Below are positions 33,407-45,973 of a stretch of DNA of 64,000 nucleotides, in pieces; within the stretch, counting starts at the first letter, position 1; every line of letters starts with the position of its first letter. Made by a program: the position numbers and the translations under genes. The notes under the pieces were generated by a model. The model was not told the DNA's origin. It searched no databases and worked only from the letters and a program-made list of their open reading frames with translations. Location of the stretch: contig JAZKJV010010625.1 of NCBI GenBank assembly GCA_037367405.1, positions 248,001 to 312,000 on the forward strand, written 5' to 3'. This DNA is from Ottelia alismoides (Eukaryota; Streptophyta; Magnoliopsida; Alismatales; Hydrocharitaceae).

Positions 33407-33725
33407 TTAATAAATGCCTTCTTTCGTCTGTATTGTCGATTACGGGTTAATCCTTTACTACAGCATCCAGAATGAGAGCTATTAGTATATTTGCATATTA
33501 TAAGTTGCTCTCTTTGATCATTAAGGTGAGTGGTGGATGCTAGGATTATATTAATTGTAAATTTTAGGGTTATTTTTGTATAGTTTGCTCATCCCATTCT
33601 TGCCTTTCTCTTATGCATTTTTCTTCCCCTTTTAGAGGGTGTCTCTCACTAAATTTACTTCTCTCTCAAATGAGAGTTGAGCTAACTACAACAAGAAAAG
33701 CCTTTTTCACATTAAATAGGGTCGG
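33407..33725. other. Unassigned spacer between Copia-2 and Copia-3
   Basis: About 320 bp with no recognisable coding or repeat structure on either strand. It could be SRF intron sequence, but no splice-bounded exon was seen. Confidence 0.4.
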
Positions 33726-36280
33726 TGTTAGATATGTGAGCCCAGACGAACCATTTCTGTAATGAATGTTATTGTAACGCCTTTTATATCAATAAAAGTT
33801 ATCGATTCCTCTCCTTATCTGAGATTAATGCATGAATGCACTTACAAGGTCCTTAATACAATTAGGGTTATGTGCCATGACCGTCTTGATAATCATACAG
33901 TTGTTGATTCAATGGTTGAATCACAGAGGCTGGTGCAGATGTTGGTGCTTGGATGATATCTAAAGAGTTAGATTGATGACTCGTCTAACACCGTCAAATG
34001 ATTGTTGAGAAAGGATCTTCGACCTGAGAAAAAGATGACAATTCTTACTCCAGAGGCTGATATCCGATCGACCCCTTGATTCAAATCTCTTGCATAAGAA
34101 TAGAGATTCGGAGGTATCGGATAAGTTAGGTCAAAGAGTTGGCTTAACGAGATCGTAATAACCAAGACTTATATTGTATGATATCACGATACATGTACGT
34201 ACCCTATAACTAGAGACAAATGTATTACCACATATCTAAGTATGTACATTAAGCATACCATTAGGTTGATGACCTAAATCCCAATCAAGGTATGTACACC
34301 GATGAGCTGGTGTGCATACGAGGGCATATGAGTAATACGATCTCTCAAAGGGGTCATACATGTTTACTACTAAAGTGGAAGACATGAGGTCACTCATGAG
34401 ATATTGGGAACAACTAAATTTCATCGATGACCGTCTTGCTTTGGAAGTATGATAGGATTTGTTGGTGTCATATATGATTTTGGAAAGTATATGATCGATA
34501 CCAATTTCTAATGATCAAATGAGAAACTTAATGATAAAACCCTGAAGAAGACAGTTCATCAAAGATAAAAAAAACTTCGAGTTTACGCTAGATCTTCCAG
34601 TATGCAGGATGTACAGGTATTAGGAATACTCGAGGGTGATGTGATCTTAATCGATTATATAATCATGATGCTTCCATTCTGAGCGAGTGATGAAACATGT
34701 TAGGATTTTAGTGACTACAATTAGAAGATTGATTATCCAATCTTAGTCGAAATGTGGGACATTGGTCTGAATATTATTCAGATTCAATGAGAAGATTAGA
34801 TATTGTATCTGACTTGATGAGACATCTTTAAGCGATATTTTGGATATGGATATGAGATTAGATATCAGTATCCAAGTCTCTATACATGAAATATACAATG
34901 TCAATATCCTTATCTCCAAGTATCCATGGAGAAAGCACATTGTTCTAGAAAGAGTTTAAGAATAATTATATTATTGATCGTATCTGAGCATTGAAATAAT
35001 GATGATTAAATATAATTTAATTATCATTAATAATTGTGGATATGATTAATATTATTTGGATACATGTATAGAGGCATCTAAAATAATTAATTTGGATTTA
35101 GTTATCAAACATATGATTAATGTGGATAGCACTATCCACAATAATTATATTTGCATTGTGAACATGATTCATAATTTCATAGAGAGATTAATTGTAAATA
35201 TGACATAATTTATTAAGTTAATATGATTTGGATTCACATATACAATTAAATGTGAATTAGAATCATATTGTATAATTAATTATAAATGTGATTTACATCT
35301 AATATTGGTGGGATGAATATGATTTCATAATTATCAATAGTATGATTGAAATTCTCATAAAATAATTTGAAATTATTTTGGTAAAATTCAAGAAACAAAA
35401 GTTGTTGCAAGTATTTAGAAAATACGTTGAGATTTGAGAATCTCATCAATAAGGAAAGAAGAGACCCCCATTCCTTATGAGTGTATGACCACATGGAAAA
35501 AGGACCCCATGGCAGCCGTCCACCCTAATGAGTTATTCCATCTTTAATTGATTTAATGAGAATTAAATTTATTGAAAAAAATTCTTCAATTTATTTATTT
35601 CTTTTAAATTCATTAATTGTTGTTGCATATTATTTCAACAAAATCTATACCGTTGATTTTAATTAGGAGTGCATCCTAACCATCCAAAATTGTATGAAAG
35701 AAGAGTCAATCCTAAACTTTTCTACACACAAGTTGAAGCAACAAAATTCTATCTCTCTCTCATACTCGTCCATATACTCTCTCCCTCGAACCCCTGCGGC
35801 CTTCATTTAGAGACACAAGGATCACAATCATGTTACAAGAGGTAATCCCAATACTTTTTTGATGAAAAGAGGTAATCCCAATACTTGTTTATGGTCAAAA
35901 TGAAACAACATGAGAATGGTTCACATGTCATGTGGTTTCATTGAAATTTTTTAATTTCTTTTGTCCCTTACGACTAGTACGACTAGTTGACCTAGATCGC
36001 ATAAGATGTGATCCCAACGCTTCCATGATGCACGAGGTGAATACCCTTGCCTTCAAGAGGTATTTGAGCCTTGGTAAAACATCCTGGATGTGATCCAAAC
36101 CTTAGGGAAAAAAAGGTTTTGAATATCGAATACGCAGGGACTTGTTGTTATTGCATAGATGTGTTTTTGTATAGTTTTTTACTCATATGAAAAAGCTACT
36201 GCTTGTGACATGTTTGAACGAAATTTTTAGATAGTTAAATGTATTTAGAATGTCTAAATATATCCTTAAAAGATTCGTCA
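33726..36280 (+). repeat. Copia-3 5' LTR (about 2.55 kb)
   Basis: TGTTAGATATGTGAG start; the 3' end is placed at 'gattcgtca' just before a primer-binding-site-like sequence. It contains a tandem duplication of about 29 bp ('gaggtaatcccaatact' twice, 35838-35890) absent from the 3' copy. It lacks a stretch of about 250 bp present in the 3' LTR (43548-43800). Confidence 0.75.
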
Positions 36281-36285
36281 ATAGT

Positions 36286-36297
36286 TGGCATCAAAGG
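36286..36297 (+). promoter_or_regulatory. Copia-3 primer-binding site (degenerate)
   Basis: tggcatcaaagg resembles TGGTATCAGAGC, the tRNA-iMet-complementary site of most plant copia elements, with a few changes. Confidence 0.5.
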
Positions 36298-37825
36298 GAC
36301 ATCGTTTTAAAAATCAAAGGTTCCCGCAGTGTCATCGTTTTTAAATGTCAACCCGGATATGTAACTTAATGTTTTTCAGTTACTATTTTCCTATCATGAA
36401 ACATGTTAGAAATACAATTAAGTTAAGAATTAAAATATAAAACCTCTCAAATTTATTTCCACGATTCCGACTATGTTTGCCTAAGAGATGTGATATTTAA
36501 TGGAGACGGGTCGAAAGATGATTGGATCATCTCAAGAACATTTTTTAATGTGTTTTCCATTCAATATTAATCATGGAAATTATGAACTTGCCTTGATTAA
36601 ATGATGTTTCACATATTTAGAGAAATATTTGATAATCATCAATTTCCATTCATTGAATGAATGTTTCATGATAAAACCCTAGTTTAAATTACAATAATTG
36701 TAGTTCAACTTTTACATGCAAAACCAAACATGTTTGCTTGATACAACTAGACATTTAGGACATTAAAAATATGTTAATATACCTAAGTTTCTGAGTGATT
36801 ATTATATAATATCATGTCGTTCATCAAGAGCATATAATCGATAAAACAACTTAGTAAAATTTGTACAAATTATGTTATCTTGAAATGATTCGACGATGGT
36901 GTCTAGGTGGCGGATATGCTAATGGGTTAATTAATTGGCATCATGTACCGCATTTGCAGTAGAAACGCTCCCTGTTAGCATTATCTATTTGACCTGGCTT
37001 GATCTGTTTCAAGGATGGGTAGCATAAGAAGTCTATGTGTACTTTAAACAACTAATTGGAATAATACAATTGTACAAATGTGAGGGTGTATATTATATAG
37101 TAATATCAAGAAAATTAAATTGTTTGTTGGTTGCATTGGATTGATAATTAATTTAATATAAATAAATTAATTTAATCCAATTAAAATAAACAATCTATTA
37201 ATAATAGAATTGCAATTCTCTTGGAAGAATTAATCATTAGAATTTAATTCAAAATGATTAATTAAAATTTGAATTGGATGTGGAGGATCATAAGAGCTCC
37301 GGTGTACATTGTACATCGTGGATTGTACATCGGAGATGCCTATAGAAAGTCATAGCTCCAGTGTAGAAGCGTACATGGAACGAGCTCTTTGCTTTTCGAA
37401 AGAGACATGTCATATGCGTAGTGACCCCAATATTATTCCTCATATAATTGAGGCGGTATTGGATTGTGCATAGCAAGTACTATTCATGTTGATGATTGGT
37501 TCAGTTAATAACTGAAAAAAAACATCACCTTAGGGTGATGGGCTCGGGTGTTAAAGACCAAATTGCGAAATGCAAGTTGGACTTACAAGACATAGTGATT
37601 TCTCGCTTCCTTTACCAAAGTATATCAAAGGTAGAAAGGAGATCCTATATCTTGTTAAAGATATAGGGCTAAGTATATCTCTTACTTTGAAAGTATAATA
37701 AGGGAATATACTTTTAAAGTATTAAAAGAAAAGATAGCTTTTATTAAAAATTACTTAATTAAAGAATTTAAATTGAATATATAATTATTTATATGTTCTA
37801 ATAAGTATATTTCTTAATCTCATAT
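36298..37825 (+). other. Copia-3 untranslated leader
   Basis: About 1.5 kb of AT-rich sequence between the primer-binding site and gag. No coding frame or clear repeat; the minus-strand frame 37288-37476 is unsupported. Confidence 0.5.
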
Positions 37826-38640
37826 ATGAAATCCATGAACCCTCTCAGCAAGCTTCTGGAAGATAATCAATTGATCGGACCAAATTATCCGGATTGGCTT
37901 CAAAATTTGGAACTCGTTCTCTCGATGAAGTGCATCAGCTATGGCTCATCCAGACAAGCACGCAAATCCTATGCCATTGGAAGAACTAAAATACAATGAA
38001 AAATCATGAAGATCAATCATTAACTCGTTATATTTTGGTGTTTTTGTCTAATATGCTTCAGAAGCAACATGTGGACATGGACACTGCTCATGATAAAATG
38101 TTGAATCTTAAGGAGATGTTCGGTGATGTGAATTGCACTCATTGTTATAACCTCTTGAAAGAACTGATTCTCTGCAAGATGCAAGAAAGGACATTGGTTA
38201 GAAAGGATGTAATCAAAATGTTTGGTTACCTCTCTCAACTGGATACCTTAGGGGTACATATGGATGCAGACATTCAGTCCGACTTCATTATGTTATCTTT
38301 ACCCAAGTCTTTCAACAACTTTATGGTGTCGTACCAAATGAATAGATTGAGGTTGACGAATGTTGAGCCCAAGTCTTCATTAAAGTCGGCTGAGGACGTC
38401 TTGAAGAAAAAGAATCCTGGTAGATCAAGGGAAAGCACGATCGAAAACAAAGGTCTCGGAAGGGTCTTGCTCATAAGAAGAAGAAGAAGAAGAAGAAGAG
38501 TCAAGTCGTTGTCTCATCCTCTCAAGCTTCCACACTAATAGCATCGAAGAAAGCAGATGTTTGTCATCACTACAAGAAGCTGGGGCACTAGAAGAGAAAC
38601 TGTCTAGTACCTAAACATAGAAAATGGTAAGGCTCCAACA
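37826..38640 (+). pseudogene. Copia-3 gag remnant
   Basis: It starts M-K-S-M-N-P-L-S-K-L-L, then Q-L-I-G-P-N-Y-P-D-W-L-Q-N-L (typical copia gag N-terminus). A frameshift precedes the open frame 37996-38538, whose K-M-F-G-Y-L-S-Q-L-D-T-L and D-F-I-M-L-S-L-P-K-S-F are the conserved gag core. An Arg-rich run (R repeated, about 38477-38500) precedes a damaged zinc knuckle, C-H-H-Y-K-K-L-G-H-stop-K-R-N-C, in which the second Cys is His. Confidence 0.8.
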
Positions 38641-41600
38641 GGTATAAAATATACTTTCATCATTGAAATCGTTTTTCTCATATGATGAAAAGGTAGTTGG
38701 GTCATTGTTTCTGGTGCTTCTGTTCACGTATGCAATTTATTGAATTTATTTCAGGAAAATAGAAAGTTTGATGATGGAGAGATAGTCATCCAGATGCGAT
38801 CTGGAAACTGTTGCAACAACATCCGTAGGGACTTGCATACTATCTTTAGCTAATGGGAGTGTCTTATTACTTAGAGAGTGTCTCTATGTACCCGAAATTA
38901 GAAAGAACTTGTTATATGTATCTAAGTTAGTTAGAAATGGAAATGGTCCAATTTTGCAATAAAGTTGTCATAAGTCCTTATGGTAAACATATTGCAAGTG
39001 GTTTTCTAACGTCTAATGGATTCTTTGAATTGTGCATTAATGAATGTGTCATGAACTTACAACCACTACTAATAATAATAACCTCAAGCAATCTAGAGAT
39101 GATAAAAATCATTTAAGCGTGATTTGATATCAAAGGATTGGTCATTTATCTGTTGATAGGATCAATATATTGGTAAAAGATAGACCATTAGGTTTTCTAT
39201 AGGTCCAAACTTTACCTAGTAGCGAACAATGCATTCAAGGTAAAATGATCAGAGCACCCTTCCGAAATAAGGGTATTCGACGTGAGGGTATATTTAACCT
39301 AATACATACCATTGTATGTGGTCCCTTCAGTATCGCGACTTGAAATGGATATCGATAGTAATTGACGTTTATTGATGAACATTAATGATACTGGTTTATC
39401 TTCCTATTAATTTATAAGTCTGAAACCTTTGAAAAGTTCAAAGAATTTATGGCTTTGGTTGAGAACCAAATCAATAGGAAGATTAAATGAATCTGATCTA
39501 ATCGAGGTGGTGATTGCCTCTCAGATGAATTTAAGGAATACCTTAAAGAGGGGAATTGAATCCAATCCCACTCCTCCTGAAACTCCATAACTAAATGGTA
39601 TTGTTAAAAGATGCAATAGGACCATTATGGATATGATCCGATCAATGATGAGTAAAACACATTTACCTCTTAGTTTCTTGTGATATGTAGTAGAGACTGC
39701 AATATATATCTTTAACAAGATTCCTAGTCAATCCGTACCCAAAACTCCTCATGAGCTTTGGTTCGGAACCAAGCCCAGTGTTAGACACTTAAGGATTTGA
39801 CGTTGTTGGTACATACCAAAAATATGAACGTAAGTAATCTAGAATCTCACACCAGAGAGTGCTACTGCATTGTGTATGTAAAAGACGGTATTAGATACCA
39901 ACTTGACGACCCTAAGACTCAAAATGTATTCATTCATAGGGATGTGAAATTCTTACAAGATGCCTCATTAAAAGTCAAGACAAGAATGAAGTAAAGGAGT
40001 TCACGGAATCATATGAGGATACTGATTTTCTTAAGCTGGAAACTGAAGAAGTAAATGAAGATGAAATACACGTATCTCTTTGAAGGAGTTAGAGGATGGT
40101 TATGCCACGTGAAAGGTATAGATTTCATGTGTCAAGAGAGTCTAACAATGATCCAACTTCACTTGATGAAGTACTCACGGATCATGGCATGAATAGATGG
40201 ATGCTAGCTTAAAATCTAAAATAGACTCCATGCACAAGAATGGTGTGTGGATCATAGAGGATCCACTTAAGGGAGTAAAACATATTAGGTTCAAAAGGAT
40301 CTTTAAGAAAAAGAGGGAACCTGACAAGAAGGTAGAGACCTTGAAGGCACATTTCGTAACCAAGGGCTAGACACAAAGAGAATGCATCGACTACGATGAG
40401 ATTTTCTCTTTTGTAGCCATGCTTAAGTCTATCATGGCACTGTTAGCTATAAGTGCACATCTTGACTATGACATCTGCAAGATGGACGTCAATACCACAT
40501 TCCTCAATGGATATCTCAAGAAGGATATATATATATATATGGAGCTTCCCCAGGGCTTCATAACCGAGGAAGGCAAAGTATGCAAGCTTAAGAAATTCAT
40601 CTATGGGCTCAAACAAGCTTCTCGTAGGAAGAACAACAGATTTGACGAAATCATAAAGAATTATGATTTTGTTCAGAATCCTGATGAACCATGTGTCTAC
40701 AAGAACCTCGGTAGGGGCATCATTGTATTTATCGTGTTTTACGTAGATGGCAACCTTATCATTGGAAATAATACATGAATGATGACTGGAGTTAAGGTCT
40801 AGTTGTCACATACCTTTAAAATGAAAGATCTTGGAGAAGCCTCTTATATCTTAGGTCTGAAGCTATTCATAAATAAAAAAAAAGAAGATTTTGAGATTGT
40901 CTCAACATGGATATATTAAGAAGATTTTGAAACGATTTCATATGGAAAATTCTAAGAAAGGCTTCCTTCCCTTAAGACACGGTATGCACCTATCTAAAAG
41001 AATGGCTCCTCAAATTATTGAGGAAAAGAAGGTCAGGGCTAGATGCTCTTGCATATCAACTGTGGGAAGCCTAATGTATGCCATGATGTGCACAAGGCAG
41101 GATATTTTGCATGTAATAGGAGTGGTAAGCCGTTACTAATCCTGCTATAATGAGCAATACTGGAATGCAATGAAAAAAATCTTCAAGTATCTAAGAACGC
41201 AAGATTACATCTTGATCTATGGAGATAGTGATCTCCAAATCTTAGGATACACAGATTCAGACTTCCAATCTGACATTGATGACTGCAAGTCATCTTCAGG
41301 GTTTGCATTCTTTGAACAATGGTGTTGTGAGCTCGAGAAGCAGGACGTTACGACTGATTCAACGACAGAAGTTGGATATATTGCCGCATCAAATCCTGCA
41401 AAGGAGGCGGTGTGGTTACATAAGTTCATTTTGGAACTTGGCATAGTTTCCTCTGATACTCCCATCCTGTTACTCTGCGATAACACGATAGCCATAACTC
41501 AGGCGAAGGAACTCAGATGGCATCAAAAGAGCAAACACGTGGAAAGAAAATAGCACATCATTCGGCAGATATAAAACATAGTAACATCATCATCACCAAT

Positions 41601-41720
41601 GTGGCCTCTTCTGAAAACGTTGCTAATCCGTTACCAAACCTTCATCCCATAAGATTTTTGACCAGCATGTAATTAGTATGGGTTTAAGGATTGTACATGA
41701 ATGGTTCTGATGATTAGTGG
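38641..41720 (+). pseudogene. Copia-3 pol remnant
   Basis: Protease: V-I-V-S-G-A-S at about 38701, with the catalytic Asp replaced by Val. Integrase: scattered over 39120-39780 with many stops (L-S-V-D-R-I-N, S-N-R-G-G-D, and H-E-L-W-F-G-T-K-P-S at the end). RT: frame 40419-40778, with K-M-D-V-N-T-T-F-L-N-G, Y-G-L-K-Q-A-S, and F-Y-V-D-G-N where Y-V-D-D is required. RNase H: frame 41170-41553, with Y-T-D-S-D-F-Q-S, D-S-T-T-E-V-G-Y-I-A-A-S and K-E-A-V-W-L-H-K-F-I. The style resembles Tork-type copia polymerases. Non-functional. Confidence 0.85.
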
Positions 41721-41725
41721 GAGAT

Positions 41726-44029
41726 TGTTGGACATGCGAGCCCTAGACGAACCATTTCTACAATAAATGTTATTGTAATTCTTTTTATATATCAATAGAA
41801 GTTATTGAAGTTCGCTTCCTATCTGAGATTAATGAAATAATGCACTAATAAGGTCCCTTAGTACAATTAGGGTTATATATCACGGTCGTCTTGATAATCA
41901 TACAACTATTGATTCAATGGTAGAATCAGAGAGGTTAGTGCTTGGATGATATCTAAAGAGTTAGATAGATGACTCGTTTAACACCGTCAAATAAGTGTTG
42001 AAAAAGGCTCTCCAACATGAGAAGGAGATGGAAATCTTTATCTTAAAGGTTGATATCCGACCGACCTCTTGATACAAGTCCTTTGCATATGAATAAAGAT
42101 TTTGAGGTGTCAAATAAGTTAGGTCAAAGAGTTGACTTAATGAGATCGAGATGACCAAGACCTATATCGCATGTTATCACGATACACGCATGCATCCTCT
42201 GACCGGAGATAGATGTGTTACTATATATCTAAGTATGTACATCAGATAGATCATTAGGTTGATGACCTAATCAAGGTCTATACACTGCAAGCTGGTGTGC
42301 ATACGACGACATATGATAATATGATCTCTCAAAGGGATCATACTTGTTCACTACTGAACTGGAAAACACGAGCTCACTCATGAGATATTAGGAGCAACCA
42401 ATTCCATCGATGATCATTTTGCTTTGGAAGTATGACAGAATTTGTAGGTATAATATATGCTTTTGGAAAGCATATGATCGATACCAACTCTCAATGATCA
42501 AATGAGAAACTTAATGATAAAACTCTGAAGCGGATAGTTCAAAAGTGATCAAAAACTTCGGGTTTATTCTGTCTTCCAGTATGCAAGATGTATGGGTATT
42601 AGGAATACTCGATCTTGATGTGATCTTAATCGATTGTATAACTGTGATGCTTCCATTCCGAGGGAGTGATGAAACATGTTTGGATTTAGTGACTCCACTC
42701 AAATATACAATCTTAGTTCAACTATTAGACATTGGTCTGCATAAGATTCAGATTCCATAAGAAAATTCGATATTCTATCTGACTTGATCAAACATCTCTG
42801 AGCGACTGGATCAGGATATGAGATTAGATCTCAGTATCCAAGTCATTATACATAGAATATATATTCATCATATCCTTATCTCCAAGTATCCATAAAGAAA
42901 GTACATTTTTCTTGAAAGAGTTCAAGAATAATTCTATTGATGATAATATCTGAGCATTGAAATGATGATAATTAAATATGATTTAATTATGATTAATAAT
43001 GCGGATATTATTCACATTATTGGACACATGTAGATATACATTTAAGATAATTAAATTGGATTCAGTTATCAAAGATATGATTAATGTGGATAACATTATC
43101 CACAATAATTATATGTATATTGTGAATAGGATTCATAATATCATCGAGAGTTTAATTGTAAATATGATTTAAAAATTATTAAGTTGATGTGAATTGAATT
43201 CACAGTATACAATTAAATGTGAATTAGATTCACATTGTACAATTAAATGTAAATGTTTTTTACATTTAATATTGGATGGATGAATATTATTCATAATTAC
43301 AAATGACATGATTGAAATTGTCACAAAATAATTTGGAATTATTTTTGTTATTGATTTCTTTTAAATTAATTAATTTTTATTGCAAATTGCTACAACAAAA
43401 TCTAGACCATTGATTTCAATTAGGAGTGCATCCTAGCCATCCAAAATTGTATAAAAAAGAGCCAACCCTAGGCTTTTCTATACCTAGGTTGAAGCAACAA
43501 AACTCTCTCTCCCTCTCATACTCATCTATATACTCTCCCCCTCGAACTGTAGTGGTTGTCCACTCTAATGTTTGTAGAGAGACTCGGCGTCATCACGATG
43601 CCATTGTGCTACCGGATCGACTACTCATGGATCTCCGTCTTCATCGGTGTCTAGTGCTTGTGAGGAAGACCATGAATTTCGTGAGACAAAATCAGGAGGT
43701 TCTATATCCGGATCATCAAATTGGATTGCGGGAAACACATGTCTCATCCACGTACCAGCAAGTGCTCACTTCGTCGGATCAGACTTGAAACAGGAGGTAT
43801 CTTCATTTAGAGACACAAGGATCGCGATCACGCTATAAGAGATGACCTTAATACTTGTTTGTAATCAAGATGAAATGATATGGGATTGGTTCCTATGTCA
43901 TGTGGTTTCATCAAAAAATTTGAACTTTTGTTTCTGCTTACGACTAAGGCGACTAGTCGACGTAGATTGCATAAGATGTGATCTCCATACTTCCGTAATG
44001 CGCAAGGTGAATGCCTTCGCCTTCAGTAA
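41726..44029 (+). repeat. Copia-3 3' LTR (truncated)
   Basis: It starts TGTTGGACATGCGAGCC after 'gattagtgggagat'. It is collinear with the 5' LTR to about 44029 ('gccttcgccttca'), with deletions around 43350 and an extra approximately 250-bp block (43548-43800). The last approximately 220 bp of the LTR are missing at the junction with the LINE remnant. Confidence 0.75.
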
Positions 44030-44099
44030 ACTACACGGATACTTTACATACGTTCAAATCTATCTTGAGTCATTCTCAGGCATAGATCCAAAAAACTAA

Positions 44100-45790
44100 G
44101 ATTCATCCGTATAGTCTCATTTTAACACTTCTTAGGCCTTCATCTTCCTCTCTTAGTTGGCTCAACATTCAAAAACTCACATCTCCTAACTATTGCATCA
44201 GTTGACATCCTTTGCAAATAGACAAACCATTTTAAGCAGTTTTCCCGCGTCTTATCATCAATAAGAACTACATCAACTTTCCTTCTGATTGCATCATTCT
44301 GAATCCAATCTTTACGTGTGTCCACACATTCACTTAGCATTTTCATTTCTTTTACAACCATTCTCTACATGTGTCTATGGTTCACAGGTTAACATTCAAA
44401 TCCATAAAGCATAGCAAGTCTTACGACTGCTTTGTAAAATTTTCCTTAAAAGAATTTTCTTATCACAGAGAACGGTAGAGGCTCCTCTCCACTTTATCCA
44501 ACCTGCATTTATTCTATTAGTAACATCTCCATCAATTTCCTTATCATGTTGCAAAATAGATCCTAGGTATCTAAAAGAATCTCTCTTCCAAATGTTGTCG
44601 TTATTAATCTTCACCTCAATTCCTTCACCATTGCTTCTATCAAAAGTATATTCCATATATTCAGTTTTAGCCCTACTTATACGGAATCTTTTAGTCTCCA
44701 ATGCAAGTCTCCATACCACAAGCTTCTCATTTACAGTTACTCCATCTCTAGCCTCATCAATCAACACAATATCATCAGCGAATAACATACACCAAGGTAT
44801 CTCATCCAGAATGTGACTTGTCAACACGTCCATAACCAAAGTAAAAAGAAATGAACTCAAAGCTGAACCTTGATACAGACCAATGTTGATGTTAAAATAG
44901 TCAATCTTCCCAGATTGGATCCTTATACAAGATGAAGCTATATCATACATATTTTTATGAGGTTAATGTATAGTACATGTACTTATCTCTTCTCCAAGTC
45001 TCTCCACAGTATCGCTCGTGGGACAAAATCAGAAGCCTTCTCCAAGTCAATAAAAATCATATGGAGTTTCATATTTTTAGCTCTATAAATCTCCATTGTT
45101 CTCCTTAACAAGTGGTTGTCTTCAATAGTTTAGCGATCTGTCATGAATCTGAATTGATTTTCTTTTACTTTAGAAACTTGCCTCAATCTTCTTTAGATTA
45201 CACATTCCCAAATTTCCATAGTGTGATTCATTAGCTTGATGCCTTTGTAATTTGAATTATTTTAGATGCCTTCTTTATTCTTATAAAGAGGTACCATGTT
45301 GCTTCCCCTCTAATCTTCAGGTATTTTCTTGCTTTGACAAATAACATTGAATAAATTTGTAAACCAAGTCAAACCACGCTTACCTAAAACTCTCCATACT
45401 TCTATAGGAATATCATCAAGTTCTATACCATTCACATGTCTCATAACATTCAAAGCATCCTCTACTTCCTTCCTTTCTATTCTTTTATAGCTTGCACGAT
45501 TCAAGTAACTTTCAGTACTAGCTAGATCTCCTAAAGCGATCTCTCTATTTCCTTCCCCAAGGAAAAGCTTACGGAAATATTACTTCCATCTAGTCTCTAT
45601 ATCCTTCCGAGTAACAAACACATAACCTTTCTCATCCTTAATGCATCTCACTTGAGAAAGGTTTTTGGTCTTTCTTTCTCTTACTTTGGTCAATCAGAAT
45701 ATATCCGTCCTTCTGGCCCACCTTAGAGTCGACACACCTATCATTTTCAAAGCTTCCAGAGTTATATGACTTAAGTTCACTAGAAAATCT
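44100..45790 (-). pseudogene. RTE-clade LINE remnant (reverse transcriptase)
   Basis: Minus-strand reading, N to C. Frame 45504-45310 gives E-V-E-D-A-L-N-V-M-R and G-I-E-L-D-D-I-P-I-E-V-W (RT N-terminal region). A damaged R-F-M-T-D-R segment (about 45150) and F-I-D-L-E-K-A (about 45040) follow. Frame 44950-44396 holds Q-G-S-A-L-S, F-T-L-V-M-D-V-L-T and the catalytic M-L-F-A-D-D-I-V-L-I-D. Frame 44361-44140 holds the C-terminal Cys/Arg-rich part R-R-C-E. These motifs match plant RTE-type LINEs. Stops and frameshifts separate the frames, and no endonuclease domain was seen. Confidence 0.85.
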
Positions 45791-45828
45791 CAACTATAAA
45801 CACCGTTCATAATGCACAGCATTAGGAT

Positions 45829-45954
45829 TGTTGAGGGAAAAACCAAGATTAACTTTCATCTAACCCTAGAGCTCTCTTATATAGGAGAAAAGCTCTATGG
45901 GTAAATTACATAAAAAGAACAATTAAAAAACACAAATAACATAATTACTCTAAC
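45829..45954 (-). repeat. Copia-4 3' LTR (126 bp)
   Basis: On the minus strand it starts TGTTAGAG and ends CTCAACA. It contains TATATAAG (plus positions about 45877-45884), the promoter candidate. It is very short for a plant copia LTR. The 47 bp shared with the 5' remnant differ at one position. Confidence 0.9.
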
Positions 45955-45973
45955 ACTCCCCCTCAAGCTGGAG
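45955..45973 (-). promoter_or_regulatory. Copia-4 polypurine tract
   Basis: Minus strand 'gctccagcttgagggggag' immediately before the 3' LTR TG. The G-run is the expected plus-strand primer. Confidence 0.85.

Larger units (their letters stand above)
33726..44029 (+). mobile_element. Copia-3: decayed Ty1/copia element with long LTRs
   Basis: The 5' LTR is at 33726-36280 and the 3' LTR starts at 41726 after the polypurine 'agtgggagat'. Gag and pol remnants lie between. Both LTRs begin TGTTRGAYATG-GAGCCC and contain the same landmarks throughout, but they differ by many substitutions and indels, so the element is old. The 3' LTR loses similarity near 44029, next to a LINE remnant. Fragments of the same LTR family occur at 8776-9223, 20841-22070 and 54603-55665. 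Confidence 0.8.

Noticed and set aside
38460..38505. Arginine run in Copia-3 gag considered as a nuclear-localisation novelty
   Set aside because: A simple (AGA/AAG)n microsatellite expansion inside a decayed gag.
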